A stretch of DNA of 57,033 bases, from the NCBI GenBank assembly GCA_002345205.1, contig DDVI01000016.1:1-57033 (forward strand). Reading direction: 5' to 3'. The DNA comes from Bdellovibrionaceae bacterium UBA2316 (lineage in GTDB: Bacteria > Bdellovibrionota > Bdellovibrionia > Bdellovibrionales > Bdellovibrionaceae). A program made the position numbers and the translations under genes. Below the pieces are notes generated by a model that worked only from the letters and a program-made list of their open reading frames with translations, ran no database searches and was not told where the DNA came from. Below, piece by piece: positions 14,829 to 23,333 of this stretch; position 1 is the first letter of the stretch; the number at the start of each line of letters is the position of its first letter.

Positions 14829-15263
14829 GTGGGAAAAACTTATTCTGTCTGTGAAAAATGTGGCCAAATGAATCGTGTTGATTTGAATACTAACAAGTCG
14901 GCCGTTTGCGGAAGTTGTAAAACAGAACTGCCAGTCTATGGGGCACTTATTGACGGAAGTGATAAGACATTTCAAAAACTGATAGCAAAGTCTCCGCTTC
15001 CTGTTGTTGTCGACGTTTGGGCTCAATGGTGTGGACCTTGCCGTTCTTTTGCTCCCACTTTTAAAGAGGCCAGCGAAAACTTCGCCGGAAAAATTGTATT
15101 CGTAAAATTGGATTCTGACAAAAACCAACAATCTGCTGGCCAATTAGGTATCCGAAGTATTCCAACGATTTTGATTTTCAGAGATGGCGTAGAGATAGCT
15201 CGGCAATCAGGCGCGATACCTAGCGAACAATTCGCACATTGGCTCGAACAAAGCATTCGATAG
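14829..15263 (+). CDS. trxC: Thioredoxin 2 (TrxC)
   Basis: Cytosolic zinc-containing thioredoxin of 144 residues. An N-terminal zinc ribbon with two CxxC pairs (CEKCG at about 8-12 and CGSC at about 27-30) precedes a thioredoxin fold with WAQWCGPCRSF (about 61-71) and the cis-proline IRSIPTIL. Zinc and redox state tune TrxC in other bacteria. The start is GTG with AAAGGAG eight bases upstream. As the last gene of the plus-strand sulfur operon it may reduce persulfidated proteins made during sulfane-sulfur handling. Confidence 0.95.
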   Translation: MGKTYSVCEKCGQMNRVDLNTNKSAVCGSCKTELPVYGALIDGSDKTFQKLIAKSPLPVVVDVWAQWCGPCRSFAPTFKEASENFAGKIVFVKLDSDKNQQSAGQLGIRSIPTILIFRDGVEIARQSGAIPSEQFAHWLEQSIR

Positions 15264-15386
15264 AGTACTTTTTCAGCCGTACATGACGGGCCTATTTGTA
15301 CTGGTATAAAAGTGACAAAATAGCGCTTTTTTGAAGGAGCTTTACCACATTATTGCTATTAGCCTAAGTTATATCATGTCAGAGGC

Positions 15387-15402
15387 TGGCACTGCTTTGG
15401 CA
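15387..15402 (+). promoter_or_regulatory. Possible sigma-54 (-24/-12) promoter
   Basis: The site reads TGGCACTGCTTTGGCA. It matches the -24/-12 consensus (TGGCAC-N5-TTGCA) with the correct 10-base spacing between GG and GC and one mismatch in the -12 box. It lies 53 bases before the ATG of the exported polymerase-like gene. Part of it (GCTGGCAC) also resembles one side of the sulfur-regulon dyad, so the sigma-54 reading is not exclusive. Confidence 0.45.
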
Positions 15403-15454
15403 AAGTAAGGTAGGCGGTGACTGTCTTGGAAATGTTCTAGAATCAGAGATTCAC

Positions 15455-16693
15455 ATGATGATATTTCGCATACTTCCTGTTACTATTTTTTTGATAGGAT
15501 TAGTTCTCTCTTCGTTTGCTGAGGCGCAGACGTTTGGTTCTCTGGCCAGCAGAGACTTAAAGGAACTTTTGCGGTATTACGTAGCAAATAATTCGGATTT
15601 AAAAACTATATGGGATTATCAGCATAAAACACAAGAGAAAGATATTTACCTGGTAGGAAGTAGTTTGCGTGGAATGCTTTCTGATATTCAGCAGAAAGCA
15701 TCAAAAGGTATGTCGGTTCAACAGATTAAAGATACGTGTTGCCGATCCATTTCAGATTATCTTCCTAAAAATGGGAGTGGAGATATTGATATTATATTTC
15801 CAGATCAGTTAGTGTCACGTACGTGGGGATCTAAAGGACCGGTGGCCACACCCGAGGGGCTTAATCTGGATGCCCTTACTCTAACATTTCAAAAATTGTC
15901 GACAGCTTTAGGAGGTGCAAGCATTCAGTCTTTGGCTGTGAATCCAATGGTTGTTTGGGATCCAGGTCATACGATTGAAGCCGTGATAAATGGGCAACTA
16001 TCGATCAAGCCTATTTCTGAAGAAACGTATTTGAAAATTAAAAAAAGGATCGGTCGATCTGATTTTGTAAGTGATGAATTTACTGTCTTAGGTTTATTAC
16101 TCAGAATCGCGCGTTACCATTTTGAAATGCCGTATTTAAAACTAGATCCCAATTTTAAGAACATGCTTTCTATGTTAAAATATGAAACTCATGGGCGAGA
16201 GGGGACGCGGGTTGAAGAAAAAACCAAGAAATTTCTTTTAAAGCGCTTTGAAAACGATCCCATTCAGTATTTTGCATATATGAAAAAGATTGGGTTGGTG
16301 ACAGCGCTTGGTGAATATATGTATCGAATTTCACCGTATTCGTTTTTTGATAGACCGTGGCAGCGAGGGGCCAAGCTGGATCGAAATATGGACAAACGCC
16401 TGAGAAGTTTATCTTTTATTCTAGGTGAACTTAAAAGAATCGGCTTTACATTTGAAGAGCTCACTTTGTTTGCTAAGTCCAGCGCATCGGGATACATCAA
16501 AGACGAACATAGTTTAAAAGAAGCGATGCAGTTTTTAGCGCGTGAAATACGAACACCAGCAGAAAGAGATTTCTTTCTTTCTACATACGATCCAAAAGAC
16601 ATCCGTCATTTAAATCCCAAGGTTGTTCAGAACTTTCTAGAATCGTTTAATGTTAATAAGGTTAACATTTGTCTTGGTTTTTATCGGGACTAG
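15455..16693 (+). CDS. Exported CCA-adding/poly(A)-polymerase-like protein
   Basis: A 412-residue protein with a clear signal peptide (about residues 1-24, cleavage after AEA). What follows resembles the nucleotidyltransferase superfamily: YLVGSSLRGML (about 64-75) and then GDIDIIF (about 108-114), the G-S…D-x-D signature. Further on, LLRIARYHFEMPYLKLDP… and REGTRVEEKTKKFLLKRFENDP…MKKIGLVTAL resemble the RNA-binding region of tRNA nucleotidyltransferases and poly(A) polymerases. An exported enzyme of that type is unusual, because its nucleotide and RNA substrates are normally cytosolic. A predator might use it inside prey. The assignment is from motifs only. Its 3' end stops three bases before the convergent CheR-receiver gene. 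Confidence 0.6.
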   Translation: MMIFRILPVTIFLIGLVLSSFAEAQTFGSLASRDLKELLRYYVANNSDLKTIWDYQHKTQEKDIYLVGSSLRGMLSDIQQKASKGMSVQQIKDTCCRSISDYLPKNGSGDIDIIFPDQLVSRTWGSKGPVATPEGLNLDALTLTFQKLSTALGGASIQSLAVNPMVVWDPGHTIEAVINGQLSIKPISEETYLKIKKRIGRSDFVSDEFTVLGLLLRIARYHFEMPYLKLDPNFKNMLSMLKYETHGREGTRVEEKTKKFLLKRFENDPIQYFAYMKKIGLVTALGEYMYRISPYSFFDRPWQRGAKLDRNMDKRLRSLSFILGELKRIGFTFEELTLFAKSSASGYIKDEHSLKEAMQFLAREIRTPAERDFFLSTYDPKDIRHLNPKVVQNFLESFNVNKVNICLGFYRD

Positions 16694-16696
16694 AGA

Positions 16697-18031
16697 CTAT
16701 GCAGATTTTTTTACTTTTAATAGTAATTTTATTTTTGACCTAATTTCGTTACCTGCTTGAGCCAAATTCTCTAGCGAGGGCTTTTCGATATAGTCATTCG
16801 CACCCAATGAAAGTGCTTTTTGCGCAATGGATGGGTCATCGCGGTTTACTGATGATAAAATTACAATAGGTGCATTTCGATCTTTATATTCTTTTAAAAA
16901 TCCAACGCCATCTAATTCTGGCATATGCATGTCGAGTGTAATCGCATCAAACTTTCTAGTCTTAAGCATTTCAATGGCCTCGCGACCATTGTTGACTTTA
17001 GCCGCGATCTTAAAGCCTTGATCAGGGACTAAAATTTTGCTCAATAGCGTATGAATGACAGGTGAGTCATCAATACAAAGGACTTCAATTGGCTTTTCTA
17101 CTACGGGAGCAGGATTAGGTTTTAATTTAGGCGGCGCAGACACTTTTGAGGCCGGCTGTTTGTCTTTGATTTTCTTATGTTGGTAAATAGAAGGCCCAAC
17201 GGCTTCTATATTCAGTGGAAGACCGTTAAGTGTTTCAGATACACCGATAACTAATAAGCCGTCTTCATCGAGATGCTTCATAAAGTCTTTTGTGATCTTT
17301 TGGATTTGATCCTGATTAAAATATATAAATACATTTCGACAGAAAATCAGGTCGAAGGATTTGTTTTTTAAAAAATTTTCTGAGTATAACAAATTTACCG
17401 TTTCAAAATGGCAATGGTTTAACAAATGATCTTTAGCTTTTGAAAACTTATCAACATTGCCAGTGCCGCGTACCCAATTTCCTTCTAAATACATCGCCGG
17501 GGATTGTCTTAGCTCGTCAGTTTTATAGACCCCATTTTTTGCCGAATTAACTGAAGCAGAATCAACATCCGTTCCCCAAATTTCAAATTTAATATCAGGG
17601 GCCATATGAGATAAATGAAATTTAAAAAACATAGCCAGCGAATAGATCTCTTGGCCCTTGCTACATGCTGCTGACCAGATTCGAATCGTTTTATCTTTTC
17701 TATTTCTGGCTCTCTCAATAAACCGCGAAAGCCCTTTATTTAATAAAAACTCGAAGTGATTAAATTCCCTAAAAAAGAAAGTATGATGGGTAGTTAGTAA
17801 AGATAAAAGAGCTTGGCTTTCCGCCTCTAGATTGCCATTTAAATGGCCTAGATAGTCTTGAAAGGAATCAATTCCAAGTTTTAACATTCTAGAACGCAAT
17901 CGACTTTCAACCATGGGACGTTGTTTTTCACCGAGTTGGATTCCGGCAATTTCCGAAACAACATTTGAAACTTGCTCAATTACTGAATCGATTAAGTTTT
18001 TTGGTTCATTTCTTTTAATCAAACTAGTCAT
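16697..18031 (-). CDS. CheR methyltransferase fused to a receiver domain
   Basis: A 444-residue fusion. Residues about 15-285 are a CheR chemoreceptor methyltransferase: HHTFFFREFNHFEFL, RIWSAACSKGQEIYSLAM (the SAM-binding loop), WGTDVDSASVNSAKNGVY and FDLIFCRNVFIYFN. A linker rich in Lys and Pro leads to a CheB/CheY-like receiver (about 315-435) with CIDDSP, the phospho-acceptor in ITLDMHMPELDG and the lysine in IEKPS. The receiver resembles that of CheB, so phosphorylation could control methylation as well as demethylation. AAAGGA precedes the ATG. A second, plain CheR lies upstream in the same direction. Confidence 0.92.
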   Translation of the reverse strand: MTSLIKRNEPKNLIDSVIEQVSNVVSEIAGIQLGEKQRPMVESRLRSRMLKLGIDSFQDYLGHLNGNLEAESQALLSLLTTHHTFFFREFNHFEFLLNKGLSRFIERARNRKDKTIRIWSAACSKGQEIYSLAMFFKFHLSHMAPDIKFEIWGTDVDSASVNSAKNGVYKTDELRQSPAMYLEGNWVRGTGNVDKFSKAKDHLLNHCHFETVNLLYSENFLKNKSFDLIFCRNVFIYFNQDQIQKITKDFMKHLDEDGLLVIGVSETLNGLPLNIEAVGPSIYQHKKIKDKQPASKVSAPPKLKPNPAPVVEKPIEVLCIDDSPVIHTLLSKILVPDQGFKIAAKVNNGREAIEMLKTRKFDAITLDMHMPELDGVGFLKEYKDRNAPIVILSSVNRDDPSIAQKALSLGANDYIEKPSLENLAQAGNEIRSKIKLLLKVKKSA

Positions 18032-18059
18032 ATAGCGATCCTTTAGAATGCACGATGAT

Positions 18060-18077
18060 CGAAACTTTAAAGTTTCG
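18060..18077. repeat. 18-bp perfect palindrome followed by T-run
   Basis: CGAAACTTTAAAGTTTCG is a perfect palindrome followed on the plus strand by seven T. It lies between the CheD-CheB and CheR-receiver genes, which both read on the minus strand. As an intrinsic terminator it would act on plus-strand transcripts, and no plus-strand gene lies upstream. It may be an operator for the downstream gene. Confidence 0.45.
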
Positions 18078-18196
18078 TTTTTTTACTACTTGTTTGATCG
18101 GCTTTTAGGTACGGTACTAAAGTATCAAAATGAGAATTAGAAATTAAGATTCCTTTATTGAAAAATTGGTCGCTCTGGCAAACCAAGACTGGGAGG

Positions 18197-19783
18197 TTAT
18201 GCGGAGTTTTTCATTCCCCAATACTGGGATAACTTTACTACAATTTCATCAAGAGGAATTTCCATTTGACTGGCCCCTGATTCCCATGCCGATTTAGGCA
18301 TACCATATACAACACAGCTGTCTTCGTCTTGAGAAAAAGTCATTGAGCCTTTTTCTTTCATTTTTAACATACCGTGCGTCCCATCTGAACCCATGCCTGT
18401 TAATATGACCCCAATTGCTTTTTTGCCAATTGTTTCGGCGACAGAATTAAAGAGATAGTCGACGGATGGCTTATGGCGAGTCATAGGAGGATCGTCGTTT
18501 ACTTCAACGAACAGGCCAGAAGGTCTTTTAACGACTTTCATTTGTCGTCCTCCTGGCGCAATCAAAACTCGATTTGAATGGAGTGCGTCCCCAAATTCTG
18601 CCTCTTTTACTTCAAACGAGCATAGCGAATTCATGCGTTCTGCAAATGCACGTGAAAAAACAGGGGGGATATGTTGAACAATTACGATTGGGGGGATGTT
18701 CGACGGCAGTGAAGTCAAAACTTCTTTTAGCGCTTCCGTACCGCCAGTTGAGGATCCAATTGCAATTACAATATGCGGATCAAAAGATTGTGGCGTGTAG
18801 GTAGACGGGACATATTTTTTTACCTTATTTGGTATCCGTACTTTTGCTGAGGCGGCATTTACGACTTTCTCTTTAATAATTGGTGTCACCGAACTCAGAT
18901 CTGATAACGAAGGCTTTTGAATATAGTCAACAGCACCTAACTCCATGGCTTCAAAAACTTCATTGCCGTCTTTGAGTTCGAGCGAAGTAATCATAACCAC
19001 AGGAAGTTTATATTTAGGAATCAAAGTTTTTAGCCATTGAACACCAGTCATTCTTGGCATATGGACGTCCAAAGTAATCACGTCTGGTTTAGCCGTTGGC
19101 AAAATTAACTCGGCCTTTAAAGGATCTTCGGCTTGTCCAACGACTTCAATTTGAGGATCCTGGCTTAAAATTTTGAACAACAGATCTCGAATTGTTTTAG
19201 AGTCATCAACTATTAGAACTCTTATTTTCTTATTCTGTTTTTTTGAAACAGGATTTAAAATGGATTTATCTTTTTTGTTGGGTAAGGAAATTGCTTTTTC
19301 TGCTGATGGCCTAGAAAAGCCTGGCCCAAAAAAAGCGACTTGTAGACGCCCTGTTTGCAGGTGAAACAAAATTTTCCGGCCCTTGGCACCGCCGACGTCT
19401 TCACCGATAATTGCAATATTATACTTTTTTAGTAACTGCTTCGCAATTTTAACATTTTCTGTTCCGACATGTTGAGACGGGTGTTCTGAAGCAATATTAT
19501 TGGCTCCTCCCACGAGCTTGGCTTTTAACTGGGAAGGAACTAAATTAAGATGTTTACACGTTTCGGTAATAAGCCTTTCAATAGCGTAGTCACCATACCT
19601 TAAAGGATTGTCACTGGAATCATTTGGCAGTTCTGGTAGGGCATAGTGGATTATACCTCCGCCTTTTCCAGTTTCGGAAAAAAGGCAGACGGATATGCAT
19701 GAGCCTAAAACGGTACTGACCACCACTGGTTCTTTTGATACAATTAGCTCTGCAATATTGAGATTTACAATTTCTTGTTTCAC
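18197..19783 (-). CDS. CheD-receiver-CheB fusion protein
   Basis: A 528-residue fusion of two chemoreceptor-modifying enzymes. Residues about 1-160 are CheD deamidase: VLGSCISVCLF with the catalytic cysteine, then GGIIHYALPE, LVGGANNI and GGAKGRKILFHLQTGRL. Residues about 190-310 are a receiver (LIVDDSKTIR, ITLDVHMPRMTG, YIQKPS). Residues about 340-520 are the CheB methylesterase (IAIGSSTGGTEALKEVL, VQHIPPVFSRAFAERM, RVLIAPGGRQM, GVILTGMGSDGTHGM). Covalent linkage ties deamidation to demethylation in one protein. The GTG start overlaps the upstream CheR stop by four bases (GTGA). Confidence 0.95.
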   Translation of the reverse strand: MKQEIVNLNIAELIVSKEPVVVSTVLGSCISVCLFSETGKGGGIIHYALPELPNDSSDNPLRYGDYAIERLITETCKHLNLVPSQLKAKLVGGANNIASEHPSQHVGTENVKIAKQLLKKYNIAIIGEDVGGAKGRKILFHLQTGRLQVAFFGPGFSRPSAEKAISLPNKKDKSILNPVSKKQNKKIRVLIVDDSKTIRDLLFKILSQDPQIEVVGQAEDPLKAELILPTAKPDVITLDVHMPRMTGVQWLKTLIPKYKLPVVMITSLELKDGNEVFEAMELGAVDYIQKPSLSDLSSVTPIIKEKVVNAASAKVRIPNKVKKYVPSTYTPQSFDPHIVIAIGSSTGGTEALKEVLTSLPSNIPPIVIVQHIPPVFSRAFAERMNSLCSFEVKEAEFGDALHSNRVLIAPGGRQMKVVKRPSGLFVEVNDDPPMTRHKPSVDYLFNSVAETIGKKAIGVILTGMGSDGTHGMLKMKEKGSMTFSQDEDSCVVYGMPKSAWESGASQMEIPLDEIVVKLSQYWGMKNSA

Positions 19784-20598
19784 ACGACAACCTTTTTGAA
19801 AACAGAGGGTTGAAGTGCTTCAAAGATATGCTGCGTCCCTGAAATGGATTCGGAATGACCAATAAAAAGATGGCCGTCTGGTTTAAGCGATAGGTGCAGT
19901 TTTTCCATTAAGGTATTTATCGTCTTTCTTTCAAAATAGATGAGCACATTACGACAGAAAACGACATCAAAAATCTCTTTTCCAGGGTACGTTTTTTCAA
20001 TTAAATTATGCTGTTTAAACGTAATTTTCGAGTGAATTTCGTTCTTCGTCTTAAACCAACCTTCGGCTCGTTTCGTTCCCAACGTCAAATAGGGATGATA
20101 TTCATCAGGAATTTCGTGTAACTTGGAGTTTGGATAGACGCCGTTTTGAGCCTTGCTTAGTACCTGAGTATCTATGTCAGTGGCTAGAATTTTAAAGGTA
20201 CTGTTTTTAGGTAAATTTTTTTGCAAAACCATCGCTATGGTATACGGCTCTTCACCCGTCGAGGAGGCCGCACACCAAATTTTGATTTGTCTATTTTGAG
20301 ATTGCTCCCAAAAAGGAATCAGTTGTTCAACTAAAAAATCAAAATGCTTGGGCTCCCGAAAAAAGTCTGTCTTATTTGTGGTAAGTAAATTTACAAATTG
20401 TTGGATGATCGTTGGATCTGATAGTTCTAATTTCTGCTTTAGCTCTTCGACTGATTTTACGCTAGATTTTCTTAAAAAAGATTGAACTCGTGATTTAACG
20501 AGTTCTCTTTTTTTTTCGGTAAGATGTATACCTGCAAGCTGGAAGATTTTCTCTTTTAAGTAGAGAAAATCTTCATCCGAAAATCTTTCAGAAATCAT
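19780..20598 (-). CDS. cheR: CheR chemoreceptor methyltransferase
   Basis: A 272-residue SAM-dependent glutamate methyltransferase of chemoreceptors, standard in size. Motifs: NKTDFFREPKHFDFLVE (about residues 75-91), IKIWCAASSTGEEPYTIAM (about 99-117), ILATDIDTQVLSKAQNGVY and FDVVFCRNVLIYF. It lies between the MCP gene (11 bases upstream) and the CheD-CheB gene (four-base overlap), so it should serve this MCP. It has no receiver domain, unlike the other CheR in the block. Confidence 0.96.
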   Translation of the reverse strand: MISERFSDEDFLYLKEKIFQLAGIHLTEKKRELVKSRVQSFLRKSSVKSVEELKQKLELSDPTIIQQFVNLLTTNKTDFFREPKHFDFLVEQLIPFWEQSQNRQIKIWCAASSTGEEPYTIAMVLQKNLPKNSTFKILATDIDTQVLSKAQNGVYPNSKLHEIPDEYHPYLTLGTKRAEGWFKTKNEIHSKITFKQHNLIEKTYPGKEIFDVVFCRNVLIYFERKTINTLMEKLHLSLKPDGHLFIGHSESISGTQHIFEALQPSVFKKVVV

Positions 20599-20609
20599 GC
20601 AAGACTCAG

Positions 20610-22388
20610 TTATACATCTTTAAAGCCATCGTCATCGCGATTTGGAGTCGAAGATTCGTCTCCGCCGGATGCCATTTGAAAAGACACCTTAGGGTGCTTT
20701 TCAGAAGCCGGTTTACTTGCTTTTGGTTTGGCCGCTTTTATGTGAACAATATTTGATTTTGTTACCTTTGGTGCCGCCGCTACGGTCTGTCTGGGTGCCA
20801 CCGTCGTTGTTGCCAAAGACGTACGATTTCCTGAAATAACCGCCATGAGTTCTTCAACGGATGCTTTCAAAGACTCAGCTTGTGCAGAGAGTTCTTCTGC
20901 CGCACTTGCTGCTTCTTCACTGGTTGCCGCGTTCTGCTGAGTCACGGTATCTAGTTGGGACATGGCTTTATTGATCTCGTTAACACCTTGTGCCTGTTCT
21001 TTGGAAGCTTGGGAAATTTCCTGTGAAAGCCCAGAGACTCTTGACACATTTTGTACGATTTCATTTAGTACATCCGAACATTGTCTTGCGACGGTGACTC
21101 CAGTTTCCACTTTTTCTTTTCCCGATTGAACTAAAGATTCCACCTTTTGCTGCGTATCGCGGACAATGCCTTCAACTTTTGAAATACTCGCATCTAGCAT
21201 ATCCGTGATTTCTTTAGCTGCATTGCCGGACATTTGTGCTAAATTACCGACTTCTTCTGCGACTACGGCGAAACCTTTTCCGTGTTCACCCGCACGAGCC
21301 GCTTCGACTGAAGCGTTGAACGAAAGGAGTTTCGTTTGGAAAACGATTTCGTTAATAACTTTTGTTCTATTACCAATGTCTTGAATCACTTTGACGATGT
21401 CGGACATCTGGCGGTTACTTTCATTAATTTGGGTAAGGATCGCTTCATTGCTTTGGCTGATTTCATCCATTGATGAAAGCATTTGATCGACCGAACCGCG
21501 GCCCTCTTCGGCCTTTTTATGGGACTCAGACGACGTCTCTGAAGTTGATTGGGCATTTTCAGTCGCTTTAGATATCATAGACGTAATTTCTTCAAGCGAA
21601 GCCGCCGTTTCTTCTAAGGACGACGCCTGTTCCGTGCTGGCTTCTGACAGCTGTTGAGACGATGACGCGATTTGGGAACTTGCCGCAGCGACCTGGTCCG
21701 CATTGGACGCAAGTTGGTGAGCCACATGGGTAATAGCGGCAGAAACTTTAGTCGCAAAAGCAAATCCGATACCCATTCCTAAAAGAACCCCAATTGCGGA
21801 TACAATTAAAGTCATCTGATTTGTTTCTTTTTCGTGACCGGTTGCTTCGGCCATAAAAACTTCACCATTTTTTTCGTGGTATTGTTTAACAGCATCAATT
21901 GCTTCGTCCATTCTTTTCGCTTCATCGACACAGTCGACTAGGAAGATTTTATTCAGTTGAGCCATGTTATCTGCGCCGCCTTGTTTGTATAAGTTAATGG
22001 CTCTAATGCCCAAGGCTTTAAAGCTTTTCCAGTTGTTATTAACTTTTTCGTGGAGTTCTTGCTCCCCGGGCAGAAACGGGATTTCAAGGTATTTGGCATC
22101 TAGTTTTTCATAGTTTTCGATCGATTTTTCGACTTCAGCAATATATTTTTTTGAATCTTCAGCGCTTAAGTTCGGAAGTCCCAAAGATCTTAAATTGATC
22201 CTCACTGATCGATATTCAAGGTACATTGAGTTTATAAGGTTTTGATTAGGCATGACATCGTCAGTGATTTTGTGAAAGGCTTCAGCCACTTCAGCAAGAC
22301 CTCGAAACGAAACCACTCCGATAAGAATACTTACGCTGCACAAGAATCCTATGAGCCCCAAAAGCTTAGTTTTAAAACTCATATTCAT
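20610..22388 (-). CDS. Methyl-accepting chemotaxis protein
   Basis: A 592-residue inner-membrane chemoreceptor. A first transmembrane helix (about residues 8-28), a four-helix-bundle periplasmic sensor (about 30-190, 4HB_MCP style) and a second transmembrane helix (about 192-212) are visible. A long cytoplasmic coiled coil with the signalling tip (FQTKLLSFNASVEAARAGEHGKGFAVVAEEVGNLA) follows. A normal HAMP domain is hard to see: the second helix runs almost directly into the coiled coil. The C-terminal about 70 residues are a low-complexity Ala/Lys/Pro tail. AAGGAG precedes the start. Ligand unknown. Confidence 0.95.
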   Translation of the reverse strand: MNMSFKTKLLGLIGFLCSVSILIGVVSFRGLAEVAEAFHKITDDVMPNQNLINSMYLEYRSVRINLRSLGLPNLSAEDSKKYIAEVEKSIENYEKLDAKYLEIPFLPGEQELHEKVNNNWKSFKALGIRAINLYKQGGADNMAQLNKIFLVDCVDEAKRMDEAIDAVKQYHEKNGEVFMAEATGHEKETNQMTLIVSAIGVLLGMGIGFAFATKVSAAITHVAHQLASNADQVAAASSQIASSSQQLSEASTEQASSLEETAASLEEITSMISKATENAQSTSETSSESHKKAEEGRGSVDQMLSSMDEISQSNEAILTQINESNRQMSDIVKVIQDIGNRTKVINEIVFQTKLLSFNASVEAARAGEHGKGFAVVAEEVGNLAQMSGNAAKEITDMLDASISKVEGIVRDTQQKVESLVQSGKEKVETGVTVARQCSDVLNEIVQNVSRVSGLSQEISQASKEQAQGVNEINKAMSQLDTVTQQNAATSEEAASAAEELSAQAESLKASVEELMAVISGNRTSLATTTVAPRQTVAAAPKVTKSNIVHIKAAKPKASKPASEKHPKVSFQMASGGDESSTPNRDDDGFKDV

Positions 22389-22424
22389 ATCTTATTACTC
22401 CTTTATAATTTACGTTCAAAATTT

Positions 22425-22913
22425 TTAAGCAGCTTTCGGTGCTTGTGCCTTCATGGTCTTTAGATCATCAGTATTTAATACTTTTTTTAGATCAATTAAT
22501 AATGTCAGGTCTTTTCCTTGTCGTGCGACTCCAAAAATATAATCTGTTTTAACAGACGAGTCGTGAACCGGTGGCTCGCTAATTGCCGATTGTTCAAATG
22601 TAGTAACCGAGCTAACGGAGTCGACGACAACTCCTAATGAAAGACCATTTACATCTAAAATTACAATCGTGGTTTCTGGTGTCGTTTCGGGTTTGCCGGC
22701 TTTCAGTTTCACTCTGAGATCAATGACTGATATAACTTGACCGCGTAAATTCATGATCCCACGAAAGTGAGCCGCTGCCTGGGGGACAGTGGTCGTTTCG
22801 GTATTAGCAATCACTTCTTTTACTTGTAACAGAGGCATCGCGAATTTTTCTTTCCCCAAGGAAAAGCATAAAAATCTACCTGCGGATTCCTGGTTGTTTG
22901 CGTGTTCTTTCAT
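22425..22913 (-). CDS. cheW: CheW-like coupling protein
   Basis: A 162-residue CheW domain protein that links MCPs to the CheA kinase. Motifs: FLCFSLGKEKFAMPLLQVKEVI (about residues 13-34), FRGIMNLRGQVISVIDLRVKL (about 50-70), GLSLGVVVDSVSSV (about 91-104) and DYIFGVARQGKDLTLLIDLKKVL. GGGAG lies before the ATG. It heads the minus-strand chemotaxis block. No CheA or CheY gene is present in the window, so this system must share or use a kinase encoded elsewhere. Confidence 0.95.
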   Translation of the reverse strand: MKEHANNQESAGRFLCFSLGKEKFAMPLLQVKEVIANTETTTVPQAAAHFRGIMNLRGQVISVIDLRVKLKAGKPETTPETTIVILDVNGLSLGVVVDSVSSVTTFEQSAISEPPVHDSSVKTDYIFGVARQGKDLTLLIDLKKVLNTDDLKTMKAQAPKAA

Positions 22914-23095
22914 CTCGTGTTACTCCCTAATGCACCAATATATGTTTAACGTGTAAAGTCCTTTGATTAGCGGATCGGTCGGGCTTTTCAAAACCTTAAG
23001 TGAAGGCGCAGTCAAGATTTCTGGATTTTAGACTGGTCTGACTCTAATGGGTTGTGGAAGTCGCGACTATAGTCTTGTCGTAAGGAGTTCCGTAA

Positions 23096-23317
23096 TCTAA
23101 GTATGAGACGGCTACGGATTTTAACGACGAAGCGGTTGGTTTTTTTGTTATAATTACCGATATTTCTGAGAAACGTGAGCTGGAGAAAAGGATATAAAGT
23201 GGAACAGGACTCGGTCTTAAAATTTCTAGAGACTTGGCGCATGCTAATGGAGGTCAGTTAACACTTTCCGATAGCGCTGAGACAGAATTCATACTATCCC
23301 TTCAGCAGGCTCCCTAA
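23096..23317 (+). pseudogene. PAS-histidine kinase, internally deleted remnant
   Basis: The plus strand reads ATDFNDEAVGFFVIITDISEKRELEKRI, the end of a PAS domain and its signal helix. It then meets TAA (23195-23197) and continues in the same frame with SGTGLGLKISRDLAHANGGQLTL…, the G2 box and end of a histidine-kinase ATPase domain, up to TAA 23315-23317. The dimerisation/phosphoacceptor domain and most of the ATPase domain, some 200 residues, are missing. A large deletion joined the two ends. Upstream of 23096 the frame is closed by stops. A minus-strand frame over the same DNA is a shadow. Confidence 0.85.
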
Positions 23318-23333
23318 GTCTAACTATATTTTT

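Noticed and set aside
18060..18120. Sigma-28 (flagellar) promoter read from TAAAGTTT
   Set aside because: The -35-like TAAAGTTT is part of the palindrome, but no GCCGATAA-type -10 element follows at the right spacing on either strand.
23012..23242. 76-codon minus-strand frame
   Set aside because: Antisense shadow of the histidine-kinase remnant, which has recognisable PAS and ATPase sequence on the plus strand.
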